From NCBI GenBank assembly GCA_900708905.1, contig CAADRB010000013.1:965586-1029585 (forward strand): DNA of 64,000 bases. Direction: 5' to 3'. The notes under the pieces were generated by a model. It was not told the origin of the DNA, ran no database searches, and saw nothing but the letters and a program-made list of their open reading frames with translations. This stretch comes from Hymenolepis diminuta. Lineage: Eukaryota; Platyhelminthes; Cestoda; Cyclophyllidea; Hymenolepididae. The translations under genes and the position numbers were made by a program. Shown one piece after another: positions 10,936-25,500 of the stretch (position 1 is its first letter; each line of letters begins with the position of its first letter).

Positions 10936-13900
10936 TTTTCCATTTCTGTGAATAATATTAATAATAATCAATTTTAAATGCCAATGGCTGTTGATATCTG
11001 GAAGTGCCAGATAAGCTTGGGTTAAAAGTTCAATTTATTGATTATAATGTCAATTTATTTATTTTATAATTCATTGATTGGCTCCAGATATTTATAAATT
11101 GAATTAATTTTTCGACCAAGTCAAACATTGATATATTGATTTTTGATTACTATATTATTATATATTGATAAATTTGCTACCATAAAGCAGCTCCAATTTC
11201 GATATACCGCAGAATCAAGAAATTGAACAAGCTACTCGAATGCCCGTGGAGGCCTCGTTTACAGGTCAGCCTGATCCATTATCTTTTTTGCACCAAACTA
11301 AGTGATGATTGTTAGGTAGTCAAGGCAACGTCACACTTTCACCAACAAATGAATAGATCTCCAAATGTGCAGAAAGGCTTTATGTGACTCTTGTCCGCAA
11401 AACAACCGGGACTCCAAAATGTGCACATGCGAATTCATTTGTTTATAGTAGACAGATCGACCTTGAAACAGAATTATTCGCCATTGCGGTGACGTATTGT
11501 ATTTCTCTATCAGAGTTCTAGGTAATCCTTTTGATTGGCTAATATCAAAATCCACCCAAATAAAAATTAGAGTATTTGTTTTTCATTCAAAGAGGTATTT
11601 CAATCATGAATAAAATCATTAGAAAGCTTTCAAAATCTTGCAGAACGAATTTCATTATCGATTTATATTATCTGCTTAAATTCATTAATCACTTAGATAT
11701 CATTAATATTGACCTGATAAACAGAATGATTAATCATCCGGTTTGCATTTATTAAAAGGAAAAAAACATGCCGAGAACCTGAAAGATAGCGCGTTTCATT
11801 CCCACGAACGGTTGATTTGAAGCGTACCGTCACACCATGTAAACGATTAATTTAAAAACGGAACTATTTTGGCGGGATGGGACGGTTCTAAACCCTAGTG
11901 TTCGGTGTAAATATTTATAATCAGGTTTAAATTATTAAGAGCTCGATGTAAAATGCTGTACACATTGGGTTAATAGCAAATAAGGTTGGCAAAATCCTAT
12001 ACTACAATTTCTAAAAGTACAATTTAGGTCGATTACCAACATGCCACTATAGATCTTGCACTTAATAACTAAAATATTTTTAAATAAACCTCACCTATTT
12101 CATATTTTCGAAGTGCTAAAAGAGGCTGCAATTTTTAGTCCAAAGTAAATTTAATTTTCTCGACTCGTTATCTGGAAAATCGACTTTGAAACTTTAACTG
12201 GGGGAGACTAAAGTCCAATCCTCAGTATTTAGAAAAAAACAAAAGAACTTTGTTTGTGTTATTTGTCATAATTAAAATGTAATACTCGGCCAAATGCAGT
12301 ATTAACTATAATCCTCAACAATATCTCTATGTGATAAATAGTTTGAACGCAGCCTAAAGCAGTAGAACAGACCTCTGGGAATGGAATAGAGAGATGTAAA
12401 TATTACGTGTCAGATTAGTATACAACATGTATGGATGGTACTGCTTAGATGTCAAAGAATTTGAATCTTTTTCTAGGATGAATTGGAGTGAATGAGGTAT
12501 TGTCGGAAGCGTGGGCAAAGAAAACGTAAGTGCTAGAGAAGATGAGAGAGAACAGAGATCTTTAAGAATATAAAAGATTGACTGGGGACTGAAATGTATC
12601 AGTCAGGATAAACAAGTGGGATGAGATAATCATCTCGCCAGCATTTTGGAGTCTTGACTGACCCTATTTCACGATCTTGCCAGTAACCGCTGTTCTACAC
12701 TGTAGGCCTGTGGATTGGCGGAGTTGCTACCTCCCGATTTTTCAGTAGCAATGTACCTGGTGGCAAATCAATTACATATCCATGATAGTAATGCCACATG
12801 AATGAATAAGGCAGCACTAGATTCCCATAGGCTCTCCTAAAAAATTGTCAAAAAATAGTAAATAATAGGTTAACTTGCTGCAAATACAAATGGGATATTT
12901 TCGCACTTTTAAAAGCAATATATTACTCAAAAAGGACATCCACCAGTTTTTTGCGATTTGACGCACAAGATGCAGACTAATTAGCGAATCAGTGGTTAAC
13001 CAATGGTTGTAATATCTTGATATTAGATGCATTTTGCTGCAGATAATTTTTTGCAATTTTGCTGCAAATTTGCTGCATAATTTGATTTGCAATGAGTTGA
13101 ACTCTTATTTAAACTCTGGATCATTCTTACCAAGACTTTTGATTTATGCATTCATGCGTTCTCGCATAATGGAACATCGCAACATTTCTTTCGGTTTCAA
13201 GATGGAAAAGTGACAAAAGATGAACGATTTGTCATATAATTTTCCCCATTTAAACACATTAATGGATTAATAATTTTAGGTTAATAAGTTTACTTCAAAG
13301 GGCGGTAAGAACGGTATTCCCTTTAAGAGGCCATATTTAAAAAAACCGTTGTGATGCAAAGATGATTTTTATAATATCATATTAAAAAGGGCCTCGCGGT
13401 GATTTCATTTATTTGAAAATGATATTCCAAACAAATAGGGAAGGAAAGTTACCGAATGAAATGCTAGATTTTAGTAATTAAAGCAATAAATCTAAAACTT
13501 TAGATATCTTCATTATCATCTCCCACAGATGAAGTTTTAACGTCGACTATTAGGCCGGTTAATCATTGGGTATTATTAAGCAGTTAAATTTAAATGGAAA
13601 CAAAGCAGTTGAATAAGTCATTGTACTTTGCCTTTATAATATGATTGAGAAAGTACCATTTTGGCCTGGCTGTTAAAATCATTCAGGTACAACTCAATAA
13701 ACTTGTCCCACTCAAGAATGAGAAATTTCTACCCTCTTTTGGCCTGTTGAGATCCCGGTGGATATCAAACACGGATTAATTCCCTTCAAAAGAAAAGCAT
13801 TTTGCAATGAATGCGTTTGCGTCTCTTTAAGTAAACATTTGAGTTTACTTTCTATCTAATATATGCCCTACCGGCAATTCTATTTGTTTATTAATTTTAT

Positions 13901-15374
13901 CATTCTATTTACATGTTTGTTATTTTTGCGAAACTTTTACATTAGAAGACATAATTTGGTTGCAATATACTCGGCAAAATAGTCTAATTATTAAAGGAAA
14001 AAGGTGATTGTATATTTCTTTTGAGGAGACTTTTGAATTTGTTTAATTAGATCAAAGTTGATTAAGACTGAAAAAAGATATCGATTTTCCCTAATGGGCG
14101 GGAAGTGTGTAAGACAGCGGCAGTGTGCGCTATCAAATGTGATCCCATCGCGCTAACAGGATTTAGCATTGCCTTTATTTCACACACAATTTAGCCAATC
14201 AGGTAGAAGTAGTAGCAGGAGGAAGGTGCCACTTATAATTTCTTCCCCCTCTCGTCCTTCTCCTCCTACTCCTCCTGTTTCTGAAATAAGCTATTGCTCT
14301 GGCAAATCCTGCGATCGCGAAGGATAAATAAAAACGCAGCAGACACTTTTAATACCTTATTCCCTTTTGAATATTGGAATTGGAAAATGCGGACTGAACA
14401 TCTGACTACTTGATACAATGAGGGAAAGACTAGCGCAATTTCCGGCCTAATTTGCTATGCATTAGGTAATTGCATGGATCTTACCTATTTCGCGAATATC
14501 GAACGTTCTGGATAATAAATGCAAAACGATAATATTATGCACAATTTTTTTTATAAATTATGTTATCTAAAAAACATGAGAATATGTTGATTTTTATCTC
14601 TAAGTGCGTTATTTATTTGTTTATTACGCACGGCAAGTTAAAAGGTATTACTTCTATTTATCATTATAAAGCATCTGAGAACGGAGATCAGCAATGTAAT
14701 CCAAAACTGGAAAAGGAGGTTGAGTAGAGGTAGATAATAAAGTTGGAACATCAAAAAACTTTTACAAAATTTGATCTTTGAATTCAGGTTTCTTCGCGTT
14801 TACCTCTTTGGGTGTAGTTTATTGCTTCAATTTTTAATATCCACGTGATCAAATTTTGAAACGCTTCCCGTCTTCTGAGTGAATTTATATTTACACAATC
14901 TGGAAATTATTGACCAGTTTATCTATTCAAATAGTTAACCCGTCATTTCAGATGAAATTTCCTTCCAAAAGGCTGGATACTTGGAGATGATAAAAGTCAT
15001 CCAACTGCATTAATTTGGCGTTAAATTTAATGGAATCATTATTTAAAAGCATAGATAAATGAACCTGTTTGAATCACACTATCGAGTTGGTCAATTAAAG
15101 CCCTCGAATTCACAGCCTCCCTTTGTAAATGAAATGTAAAGGAAAATCATAGCCTCCCGAAATCTCGTAGTTCAGAAGAAATTAATTTGTTAATTAAAGA
15201 TTTCTATTATTAATGTGATATAAGGTAGAGTTGTTTAGCTAGAATGAACACTTGATAAAATGCATTTTCCTTATTTTCATTATAATCTAACTGATAACTA
15301 TTTATGTAAGCGTTTTGTAACACCCACAGTAAAGAAGCAGCATCATGGAACCTCATGGAATCGTAATGCAAAAC

Positions 15375-15495
15375 TGTACTTCGGCTACACATTCATTAAC
15401 CAGTCCTAACTAGTACGCCTGGACATTGGCCCACTGGATTTCCAATGGTGGGAATTAAACTAGCAACCTATGACTTCACAGTTGAGCACACTGAA
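15375..15495 (-). repeat. SINE-like tRNA-related repeat, copy 2 (inverted)
   Basis: On the minus strand it reads TGTGAAGTCATAGGTTGC, TAGTTTAATTCCCACCATTG and CAGTGGGCCAATGTCC. The TTTAATTCCCA resembles a degenerate B box (GGTTCGANTCC), in the same order as the other copies. Confidence 0.45.
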
Positions 15496-16469
15496 AATAC
15501 GCCTGAAAACATAACAATATGGCAAAAATTGGAATCACTGGTTTGTTTTCTGAATCGAATTTCCAAACTTAACTTTTCATGCTTACTTTTGGGGACGTCT
15601 GACCTTGCGCCTAAGGAAACGCCAGACAGTCGCGGTGTGGAGAGATAGATTAATAAAATAAGCATGTATCTTTAAGCCAGACACATATAATAACAAATCG
15701 GGCGCTTCATCGCAGTTGTAAAATAAATAATACCACAGACAGCGTGCTGTAATAGCAGCAACCTGGAAGATATTGCAAGCTACTCCCAACTCCCTCCAGA
15801 CGCTTTAATGCTAATAAAGTGTGAACAGATTACTCCACCGCTATTTCAAAGGCAATTTCTTCGGCTGGAATTCGTCATTTTGCATACAAATTTCACTTTT
15901 CATAATCAAAGGAAAAGCATCTTAACACAAGATAAAATGAAATATTCTAATAAGGAGAGAAGAGAAAGAATCGAGCAGAGACAGATAGAGAAATCAGATC
16001 ATTAAACAAGTTATATATCTTTTCGCATTTTGGGATCAAAATCATTATCATTTTTAATGAATAATATTTAATTGGTCATCTTTCAAAAGTTCGAATCAAA
16101 GCACTATGTTAGTGAGCGATGTTGTATTTGCTGTGTTAAGACCTTAATGAGGTGGTTTGGCGTAAGGGATTTGCCTCGATTAATTTGTCTCTGAGCGATG
16201 CCGGTAAATGTATCTTAACATCACCTAGAGTTAACTCAGAGTGAACTTTTAAAATAATTTGTCCATTTTATTAAAAAAAAACCCACTGTGTCTGACGGAC
16301 TAGTAGCTCAGTTTGCACTCTACTTAATTAATGATTGAAATTTCACTGTTTTTCAAATTTGTGCACACAAGAAAATCTAATAATCAGAATGAAATAATTC
16401 TAAATTCTAAAGTTTAATTTTTTTAACAATTCTTATCTATTTATCGCAGTATTTCCGCTTTCATAAATA

Positions 16470-16645
16470 GGAAGCAATGCATACATTAGTCACCGCGCAC
16501 GTCTGGATTTCAGAGGTCACGATCTCGATTCCCATCGATGCACGCCCACAAAGTGAAATGGCTAACAAGGAAGGTGTCAGAATTCGAATTTCTCACCAGG
16601 AGGGCTATTTGACACCACTCTGTACCCAGGATCAGCGCTGGTAAG
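16470..16645 (+). repeat. SINE-like tRNA-related repeat, copy 3
   Basis: Best-preserved tRNA-like copy: TTAGTCACCGCGCACGTCTG, GGATTTCAGAGGTCACGATC, TCGATTCCCATCGATGCACG (B-box-like), then GAAATGGCTAACAAGGAAGG and GGTGTCAGAATTC. Its non-tRNA tail aligns with the inverted copy at 38.9 kb. It does not fold as an intact tRNA, because the acceptor stem is lost. Confidence 0.55.
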
Positions 16646-18084
16646 TGGATTCCTAAATGGAAATTATTATTGAATTTAATAAAATTTATGGTAAAAATAT
16701 ATTTTTATCATTAGCACAATCACTCCAGCAGCTTTATAAATTTAAAATTATCTCATCTCTATTCTTCTCCACTCTTTTGGATACTTTAAGTATATTTCAT
16801 TTAAAATGACAATGTAAAGCAAAACTACGATCCGCAGGTTCTAAGAATGATATGGGACAAGATACTAATATTCTACTTTTATCATTAATTGTTACAGTTT
16901 GATACTTGAAAACTAACTCTTAGTAGAATTGCCACTTATTAAAATAGGAAATATTTTCAAAATTTTGAAAATAAAACTAGTAGGGCTGCAAAAATTTGCA
17001 TATCTAACCTCTACAAAGCATGAAAGCTATTCAGATTGGAGGAGAAATTTTCTTCTGCTGCGAATGATTTATGATCTGCACGCCCAAATCGTTTGCCTTC
17101 AGCGAAAAAAATCATAGTTACAGAAATCGCTCGAAGGAATATGAGGATCAGATATTTTCAACCATCCACTGCAAACAGATGTTAATCCGATTACGCATTT
17201 TATATGCTAAATCAAGAATTGTTGTAATCGGAAATACTGGGGGTTGTACAATTATTATGCTTCCGAATATTACGTATATCATTTTTTGGTAACTTGTAAG
17301 GATCTCACATTTCCAAATGCAATTCCTAATTTGAAGTAAAAGTGTTCGTGTGTGTGTGCCGGTAGTACACCTTGTTTTCTAAACAGACGGTTATATAAGG
17401 GTCACATATTATAAAGGAGAAGAATTGAATGTAACCTATTTTTCATAATCTCGAGTAGTAATCGCTGTACCCCCAGGACCGTAAAGATTCTTGTAATCTA
17501 TTCGTTCCTCCCTCTGCCTGGTCAAATGATGCCTGGTCGTCGTGATGCGTCAACTTTGACTGGCTATAGCGCCTTCAGTTGAACTTTCTGAACTATTTCA
17601 AATGCACCCTAACCTTTTTAATTTATTAACCCATTGTGGAACCACTAACAAAATTTGATCATGAAAGATACGGTCCTAAAAAAGATATTTTATCAAAAAA
17701 TACACTTTGAACATTCTCAAACTCCAGAAGGGTACACATACGCCCGGGTGGTTATGACCGATTCAAATAAGTATACCTTTAACTCTCACTACCTGTGACC
17801 GTCGTGGTTTCAGCCTTCTGTTCAGATACGTAATTTTAAAGAGGGGATGAGACAAATGATCGGTGATGTAGACGACAAATAATGCGGCATGCTGACAATT
17901 TACGCTTTATTCATATTTACCAAATTATATAGATAAGCTGGAACTCGCGTGGTCAGGACTGCTCGGTCAGATTATCGCGAACATGCCTTCAGTAGAAGAT
18001 AAGAAATCTCTTGCTCAACTTTAGAATATTTAGTTATAACAGAATGCTTTACCTATAAGTTATTATCGTTATAACTTACGCCAA

Positions 18085-18460
18085 AACAAAAAATTCTAAA
18101 TTTCACACTGAGTGAAGCAACTGACATCGAATAACAATAAGTCCGGCAAATGGAAAAGGAGTGGGAATCGAAATGATATAGAGAGCATCGTCAGGGTATC
18201 AAAGAGTCTTACTTCATTTGTCTTTTGGATTCGGATTGAGCGATATTTACTGAATAGGTAGTTCTCTTTCTTTACTTCAAGCTCCACAATTGGTCCTCTG
18301 GATTGCAGCAAATGCCTGTCCAAGATGTTCAGTCCCCATTGACGGGCATTATTTAATTAAGAAGTATCGATCTTGATGCGTCATTCCCGATTTGTTTTTC
18401 CCAGTGTTTGAGAAGACGAAGTGTTCTTAAATGATATTCGGTAGCTTACAGTTGTATCAG
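18085..18460 (+). repeat. Dispersed repeat family A, copy 3
   Basis: The longest clear copy. It begins around GAAGCAACTGACATCGA, carries GGGTATCAAAGAGTCTTACT and CTGGATTGCAGCAAATGCC, and ends around GATATTCGGTAGCTTACAG. A 75-codon antisense ORF here is a by-product of the repeat, not a gene. Confidence 0.75.
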
Positions 18461-20299
18461 TTTGTATGTCACCAAAGGGTATTATTGAAAACAGCCTCTA
18501 TAAGTCGCTTTTAATCCCGATCCAATTTGGAGGTAAACTTTGAATTAACTTATGGAGAAAAAGTAAATTCAACACAGGTTCTCTCGATTACCTATTTTAG
18601 GACCTCAAAAACACCCCTTAACTGTTAACTACAATTTTGTATATGATATATCGTTATAGTTAGAATTAAAATCTGATCACATGTAATGAATCAATGCTTC
18701 AGTTAAATCAACCATCTTAATTCAAAACACCTAGCATTAGTTGAAGCTGATGAGAAAAGGGACCGTCACCCCATTCAGGTGCTCAATGAGCTCTTGAAAT
18801 TCTCAATTTTAATACCATCGGCAAACGGAGGCTCACTGTGTCAAAATTTAGAACAAATTCGAATGAGAACGTGGAAGTTAAGGGTGGAAATAATGTATGC
18901 GCACTCAAAAAAGCTCAATGTTTCCAGATTAGATTAATCGAGAGTAAATCAACCAATGAAATAATCCTATTTAATGGTTTTAAATGAATTCGAAAAGCGG
19001 GATAATTTAAGTATATTTAAAAGATCCCTTTCAAATGTATAACTTCTGTGTAGTCTGAAGTATTTGCTTAATAACTCAACGTCCACTACGAGGGTAAATT
19101 AATTAGCCTTGACCTAAATCACTTTAAGCTACAGAATCCTTTCGAGTCACATTTTCTTAAATCGAATTTTGAGGCTTTTAGATGTGAACCTCTAAATTTC
19201 ATGAAAGTATGCGATATACCTGACTGTTTGACATTACTCAGGTATTGATAAGATAAATATTCAAGATTAACGCAGTCTAGAGAAAAATTTCTGAAAATTA
19301 TGTGAGCAGACTTCGTGCTCTGGTGCTAGATGTTGACTACTGTTCCTGCATGCGAGTATGGAAATGAATACTCAGTCCAACAGAGATTAATCAAGTATAC
19401 AGGGGTTGAATATGCTGAAATTAGGATACACTGGCTTTTTATCTCCAGTACCTCGACCCTCTCCCCCATCCCTTTCTAAACTATTTACTCTTTTTATTTG
19501 TTGAAATTCTTTTGAATTAATAAATTGTGTACAAAATACATCCCGGACATGGGTGAAAATCATTTTGAGGACTCAAAATCGAAAGTATCCTTATCAAAGA
19601 AGAAGATAATTTTATCATTATTTAAGCAACTCAAAATACGGGCCTCTTAAATTTGTATTTCTGTATTTTATAATTGACTTATCGTAAATTATTCAAGTAT
19701 TCCGCATACGCAATAATAGGATATTCCTAACCTAATCCACGTCGCAATATCGCCAGTCCTTGAATAGAGTTCATGAAGTCAACTTTTAAGTTTGCCATTT
19801 CCACTAATGACGTGACCTTTTGAATAACCGCTAATTTAATACCCACTTGTGAGATTAAGATCGACCGATCAAAAGATAAAAGAGGAAGAGAGAGCTATTA
19901 GACACCAGTCTTAAAAGATCTTGTCTCCTTATTTCCCTCGCGCTCTTACATGTAAAAGATTATCCAATAAACTATTATCACAATTTGTTGGAATTTTTGT
20001 GCTTAAATGCACTGTACTTCTTTATATGATTAAATGAAGAGAATAGATCTCTTTATAATCTCATTACCTAAATCAGGGGATGAGTTTAACTAAAGAAGCT
20101 TCCCTCAAATAAAAGCTACATGGGGAATATTCAGAGGACCAAAAGTAAATTCCGGGAAAGCACTTTTTCAGTTCTATCTACGGACATGTCTAGTTCATTC
20201 CCTTCTGGGTTGCTTTGCGATTATTAATTCATCTATGCGTTACTGCCAGCTAATGACTACGTAATATTTGGAGTAACAAGAACCGAGGTCACCAATTTA

Positions 20300-20560
20300 G
20301 GAGTTAAGACTAATAGCTAGCAGCTAATGGTAGACAATTATAATTCCAAGTCAAGCAGGACATTAGAAGTTGAGTGCCGTCTAAAGTCTTTTGCATAAAA
20401 GCAGTAAAAATACGAGAGTGCAAGAGAGGGAAGTGAGAGAGATTGGAACAGAGAGAAAGGGAGAGAGTACCGTACCAGTAGATAAATGACAAGCGTGTGT
20501 CTGCATGCTTGTGTCTATGGAAGTGGAAATACAAAGACATTTTATGAGCGCAGATGCCCT
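20300..20560 (+). repeat. Dispersed GA-rich repeat family B, copy 2
   Basis: Contains AAGACTAATAGCTAGCAGCT, then a purine-rich tract (GAGAGGGAAGTGAGAGAGA), then AAATGACAAGCGTGTGTCTG and GGAAGTGGAAATACA. The last two blocks recur in reverse complement at about 29.4 kb. Antisense ORFs of 76 and 94 codons here are shadows of the repeat. Confidence 0.6.
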
Positions 20561-22324
20561 TTTAAAGGGTAAGAGACAGCTATAGAAAAGTAAGGTAATC
20601 AATAAACGCGTATAGACATGACAGCTGGGAGGAGGGCGGATGTGGGTTTGGGGTCTTAAGCCCATGAACAGTTTTAACAGTTGTCAAGATGGTGGAAGGA
20701 AAAAAGGTCCCAACATTAAAATAAATCTAAAAGTTTCAGAATTGTGATTATCGAAATTAACTTTTCCTTCACACCACGGTGATAAAGAATACCCTAACTC
20801 CGTGTCTAACTTGTATAATTGCAAGAGGTCATCTTGATAAAATGACATTTAAATATGCGTGGGAACACTAGTGAATAAATAAGATAACATAATACCGCTA
20901 TATTCCAGGTTTTCACACTGTATTGGTAGGTCTTAGTTAATTTATAACACTTTATTAACCGTATTTGGTTTCTATAAGCCCAACACATGTTTCTGAATTC
21001 AAACTAGGGGAAAATATCCTTTAACATAAGTTCATTGCTGATTCTTCGAACACTCCACAGACCAAATTTTGCTCCAGGTATGGGAAGGGAGCAATCGCGC
21101 ATTCAGATTCATTCAGGTGGAGAAAGAATAGTGAATGGATTTCTAACTTCCTTCTTTTCAACAAAATAGCAGAAAGCCCAATCCAAGTTCTTAAGTAAGA
21201 ACTCAGTTAAACATGTCCAAACTTCCTAGTGCTCACTAAGGTCGAAGTTTATTAATCAAGTAACCCCAGATTTCTGAAGCTGAAATATATTGGACTGCGT
21301 TCGTATTATCGTAGATGACCGAATAGGAAGTGTTGATATTACTGATTCCTATGATACTGATAACTTCTTCAACCGAGGCGAATATCACAGATTCGGAACT
21401 CGTTGGGGCACGTTCAGTAGACGGAATGACCAACTGTGCCAGAAGAATGAAGGCAGGAGTATTTTCCATCATAGAGGGTACCAACTGTTTTCATTGAGAT
21501 TTGGCAACTACCGTTAACTAATTAGTCATGCTATTAGTCATTTGAAAGTTTTAGCTAACACTAACAACGGTTGTCGCGCCTGTTAACCAAGTCGTATAAC
21601 ACGGATACCCATCAGAGCACCAACAGTTGATGTTGTTCTTAAAATGCGAGCGGTCCAATTATTTTAGAAAGATTAAAAACTCTGATAAGTATGGAGTTTT
21701 GATGCCAATTTTTCTCCTGAAAGGTGCACTTTTTTATAGTGCAGTTACAGTTGGATCTCATGAGCATCGCAATTTCCGGCAATCAGCCAGATATCTAACT
21801 GAAACCTAACGCATGAGGATTTAGTTTCACTAAGTTTCTAGGGCATTTTCTTGTGCCTAAATTTAAAATACTAAGACTGGATTATAAAAAGATTAAGAAG
21901 TGAACAGACCAATGTGGTTCAAATTTAAAATGGTCATAGTGCTAACATTCCACAAACATTCAAGAAGAACATTTCGAAAAATACCATACATTTACTATAA
22001 ATAGAGGAGGGAGTAAACATGGTGGAATAAATATCAACCAGTTAACATTAAAATTACCTAAATTCCCCAGTGATATTTTTCCAATTGGTTTTGAACTCAT
22101 AACGACCTAATCGGTGAAGATGAGAACTTGTAGTATCTGCCATGGCTACAAATTTTATTGTTAATCTATTTTAAGCGAAATAGAAGCACAGATATAAACT
22201 TCTTAACTTTCATAGAACATGCCTTGTATTCTAATCGCCAAGTTATATCCACATGTACCACTCATAAAACTTCAGGTTAATTTTGGGAAGGACTCACCAC
22301 ACAAAAATGGACATTTAGCTGCAT

Positions 22325-22510
22325 GTGTTCTAAAATGCAAACGTAGTGAGAGAGGGAAAACTGCCAAGACGGGTGGAGAGAGAATGAAGGGAAGAGAGTA
22401 TCCAATCCCGTACCGAGACCGCCTCCCCTTAATGACTTTGGCCAGAACAGGGCAGAACGTGTGTGACTCATCTTCACGTACACACGAACGCACACACGTA
22501 TGGGACATTT
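22325..22510 (+). repeat. Dispersed GA-rich repeat family B, copy 3 (partial)
   Basis: GTGAGAGAGGGAAAAC, GGTGGAGAGAGAATGAAGG and CGTACCGAGACC, followed by a CACA/GTGT-rich stretch (CACACGAACGCACACACG), parallel the core and 3' part of copies 1 and 2. Three overlapping ORFs of 78-116 codons here are explained by the purine-rich repeat. The match is weaker than for the other copies. Confidence 0.4.
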
Positions 22511-25500
22511 CTCAGAGGAATTTACGACCAAGTCATCACACCAAATGTGATGAGGACACGACTAAGTGAAGAAGGGGAAGAGGTAGAGAAAATATCAAGG
22601 AGAGGAGAGTTGCCCTGATTTGTCCACGCTTCGTGTTAGTGAGGTAGACGAAGACTAAACAACTGTCTAAATTCTTATAAAGGTCAAATTTCTTATTCGA
22701 GTGTCATCCTAAATGTATATTACATTAGTGCCAAGTATAATCAACCCAGAAAGATGCTTTTGCGCAAAAGCACATTTTTAACGAGTAGCGAATAAACGAA
22801 ATAGTTATTCACATCTAACAATTAGTGATAATGGAAAGGCACTAGTACACTGCCCAATTTCAGTTGAATATAGTAAGATTTAGGGTGAATTCCTCACCTC
22901 CTAAAAGACAGAAACTATAAAGGCAAATAAAGAAAACGGTCGAATATCAAAGAAAAACAGTTGTAGTTTCACTGATTCGATCCGAAATTCTCCATTACAA
23001 ATGCCGCAAGAGCATCGCGATTTATATTATGAATTAGACTCCAGAGTGGATAAAAGCCGATTAGGTTTACCTACCGTGTTTAAATGTCTAATATTTCTTG
23101 GAAGGAAAGTTAATGAAATGTGCAATCTTGGGCTTCGATCGGTTTTCTTTTTTTTCAGTTCAGCATATTTAAGGCGCTTTTTACGACTAACCATTAGACG
23201 TTTTCGCGGCAATGTGCAAATATTTTCAAACCAATTATTTACTGGAGAACAAATTGCTCTTTATCTTATTCTGTCAGAGATTGCGATTTGCGATGTTTTT
23301 ACCCAGAAATGTGAAGCTGGAAGTTTCACTCCCTAATATTGAGCCATTACCGTGTATTTCGCACTTAGGATGATCCCATTATATTGGTACGAATCTGACT
23401 GATACTGATTCCTACCTTATAGGTGTCACATCTAGGGAGAAATGGTTCTTATCACTTGAAGTGATGTTATATAATATTTTTCTTCCTAAAATTTAAATTG
23501 TCATCTAGATTCTTGACATTATTTGATGAAAAATTTCACCTTTACTTCCCAGATTACGAACGGTTTCATGTTCGTTTTCCTTGCAATACTTCTACACTTT
23601 TCTAATGTGGGCCGGTCTGATGTTTTCCATTTAGTTCGTCACCTGAGATTCGGTGGGTCAGTTACGAACTGCATTAAGGAAACTCGATACTGTTTACTCG
23701 GTGAGTCCATGTGTTCTGACTGATTGCTAATTTGCAGTCGTCTGACCCAACTAGTTTATATCCGACCCAAAAGAATATATTTATTCACTGTTTATTTTAT
23801 GGACAAGTTGTGCACAAGTTCACCTAAGCATAAAAACAATATACATATGTTGTTGATTTTCACAAATCCATAAGAATTGCAATGCTAATTTCATTTTAAA
23901 ATCAGCAGATACTTTTCCTAATGATTAAATATATACATTTTCATTAATAGAATTAGAGTTCACTTTGCGTGAACTCCAGTGTCTCCTGCAACATTAAACT
24001 CTTATTGGCTCTTTTCATTCAGCTGGTACCCTGACCACTAGAAAGTAATGTATCCGAACTGGTTATCCAGCCATTTAAAGTAACAAAATGGTCAATAAAC
24101 TCGAGACGCCACAAGCATGCAGTAACTCAAGGAAAATGGCGGCAGATTTTAAAATTGGAACATGAAACAGGCGACTATAATCAAGAAGCAAAAAGAGAAA
24201 CTCTGAATAAAAGAGTCAAATTATGGAAGATTATCTTGATACCGTAACTGCATTCAACTTCTTCTCGAATCCCCTTTCTCAAATAATATTGGTTACATTA
24301 AAGTTTCTGCGTTCAGATTCTTTGTCAAGGTGAAACTTGAAACTTTGTCTTGCTGTGGTTATTAGAAAATGAAAAAGAGGGACACAACAGAACAGACTAA
24401 GTAAAAAGTTAGCTTTCATTTAAATAAAATAGTCATCAAATATGGGAAAAAATGATAATAGGATTTTGACTTTTACGGGAACATCAGTATTTCATTAGAA
24501 TCTATTTGACGTGCCAAACCAGCACAGACCGAATATGGAAGGGAATTGACTGTGCTTCACTAGGTGCCCCTACTTATGCGTAGATTTAAATGCGTATTAC
24601 CTTAGTTCATTGTATATTTTTTAGAAAGTTAATAAGGTGATTCAAATATCTGAAAAATGCGTCCGTGACATTCAGAGCATTTCGATTTACTTGAAAGAGT
24701 GGTCACGTCATACCGAAATATTTCGACAAGTAGTCAGTTGATACTAACTAAGACGATCTCGACATAAAGGAACTCACGGGAACCCACTCCAGGTAAATTT
24801 TAATTTATTATGATTACTAATATTTTCTTAAATTAGATAAACAAAGTATTCATTCATTGTTTTGTCTATAACTCATATAATTGGTTGATGAAAATGTTAA
24901 TTGTACCAAAATATATTGACGATTAAAAGGGCGAGGATGGGTTAAAAGTTAAGCACGCCTTTTTGATCGTGATCTTTTCCCCATTGTTCAACCGAGAGAA
25001 CTTTTAAACTTCTGTCACTATACATTAAATCAAGTTCCACTAAACTTTATATCTGTTGCACATTTAACTATTACTGAATTTTCAGTGGTACACTTGATTT
25101 GCTTCGGTTTTGAACATTATCTCAGTCTCTCTATAGCTATTTCTACTGAAAGCAGGTAATATTCAATGTTATGTCAACATAATTAAAAATAAAATTATTT
25201 ACATAGGAAAGTAATAAGCAGTGCATGCTATTTTAGTTTGTAGCACCTCCCAGGTTTGCTCTGTATCCCTACATTTGAAACTCATACTAACTCGACCTAA
25301 TTGTCAGTTAGTGATTATTTATTGGTTGTTCATCCTAAGATCACAAAAATGACTCACACTGGATGAGGCAGTTAGCTCATCAAATCCCGCCATGACAAGC
25401 CATAGCGGTATATACCTATGATCTCACAAGCCAGTTACAATTGCTGCACTATTAACCATCCAATTATGTTCCATCCTTTTTATGAGTACATTCTCCCTGC

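Noticed and set aside
16290..16330. tRNA-like segment with TAGCTCAGTTTG
   Set aside because: No acceptor-stem pairing, anticodon arm or proper B box within 80 bases; not called as a tRNA gene.
22219..22569. 116-codon ORF with overlapping antisense ORFs of 78 and 84 codons
   Set aside because: All lie in the purine-rich repeat segment, whose composition keeps several frames open.
23001..23336. 111-codon plus-strand ORF
   Set aside because: No recognisable domain, an F-rich low-complexity centre, no supporting splice or promoter signals; likely chance in AT-rich DNA.
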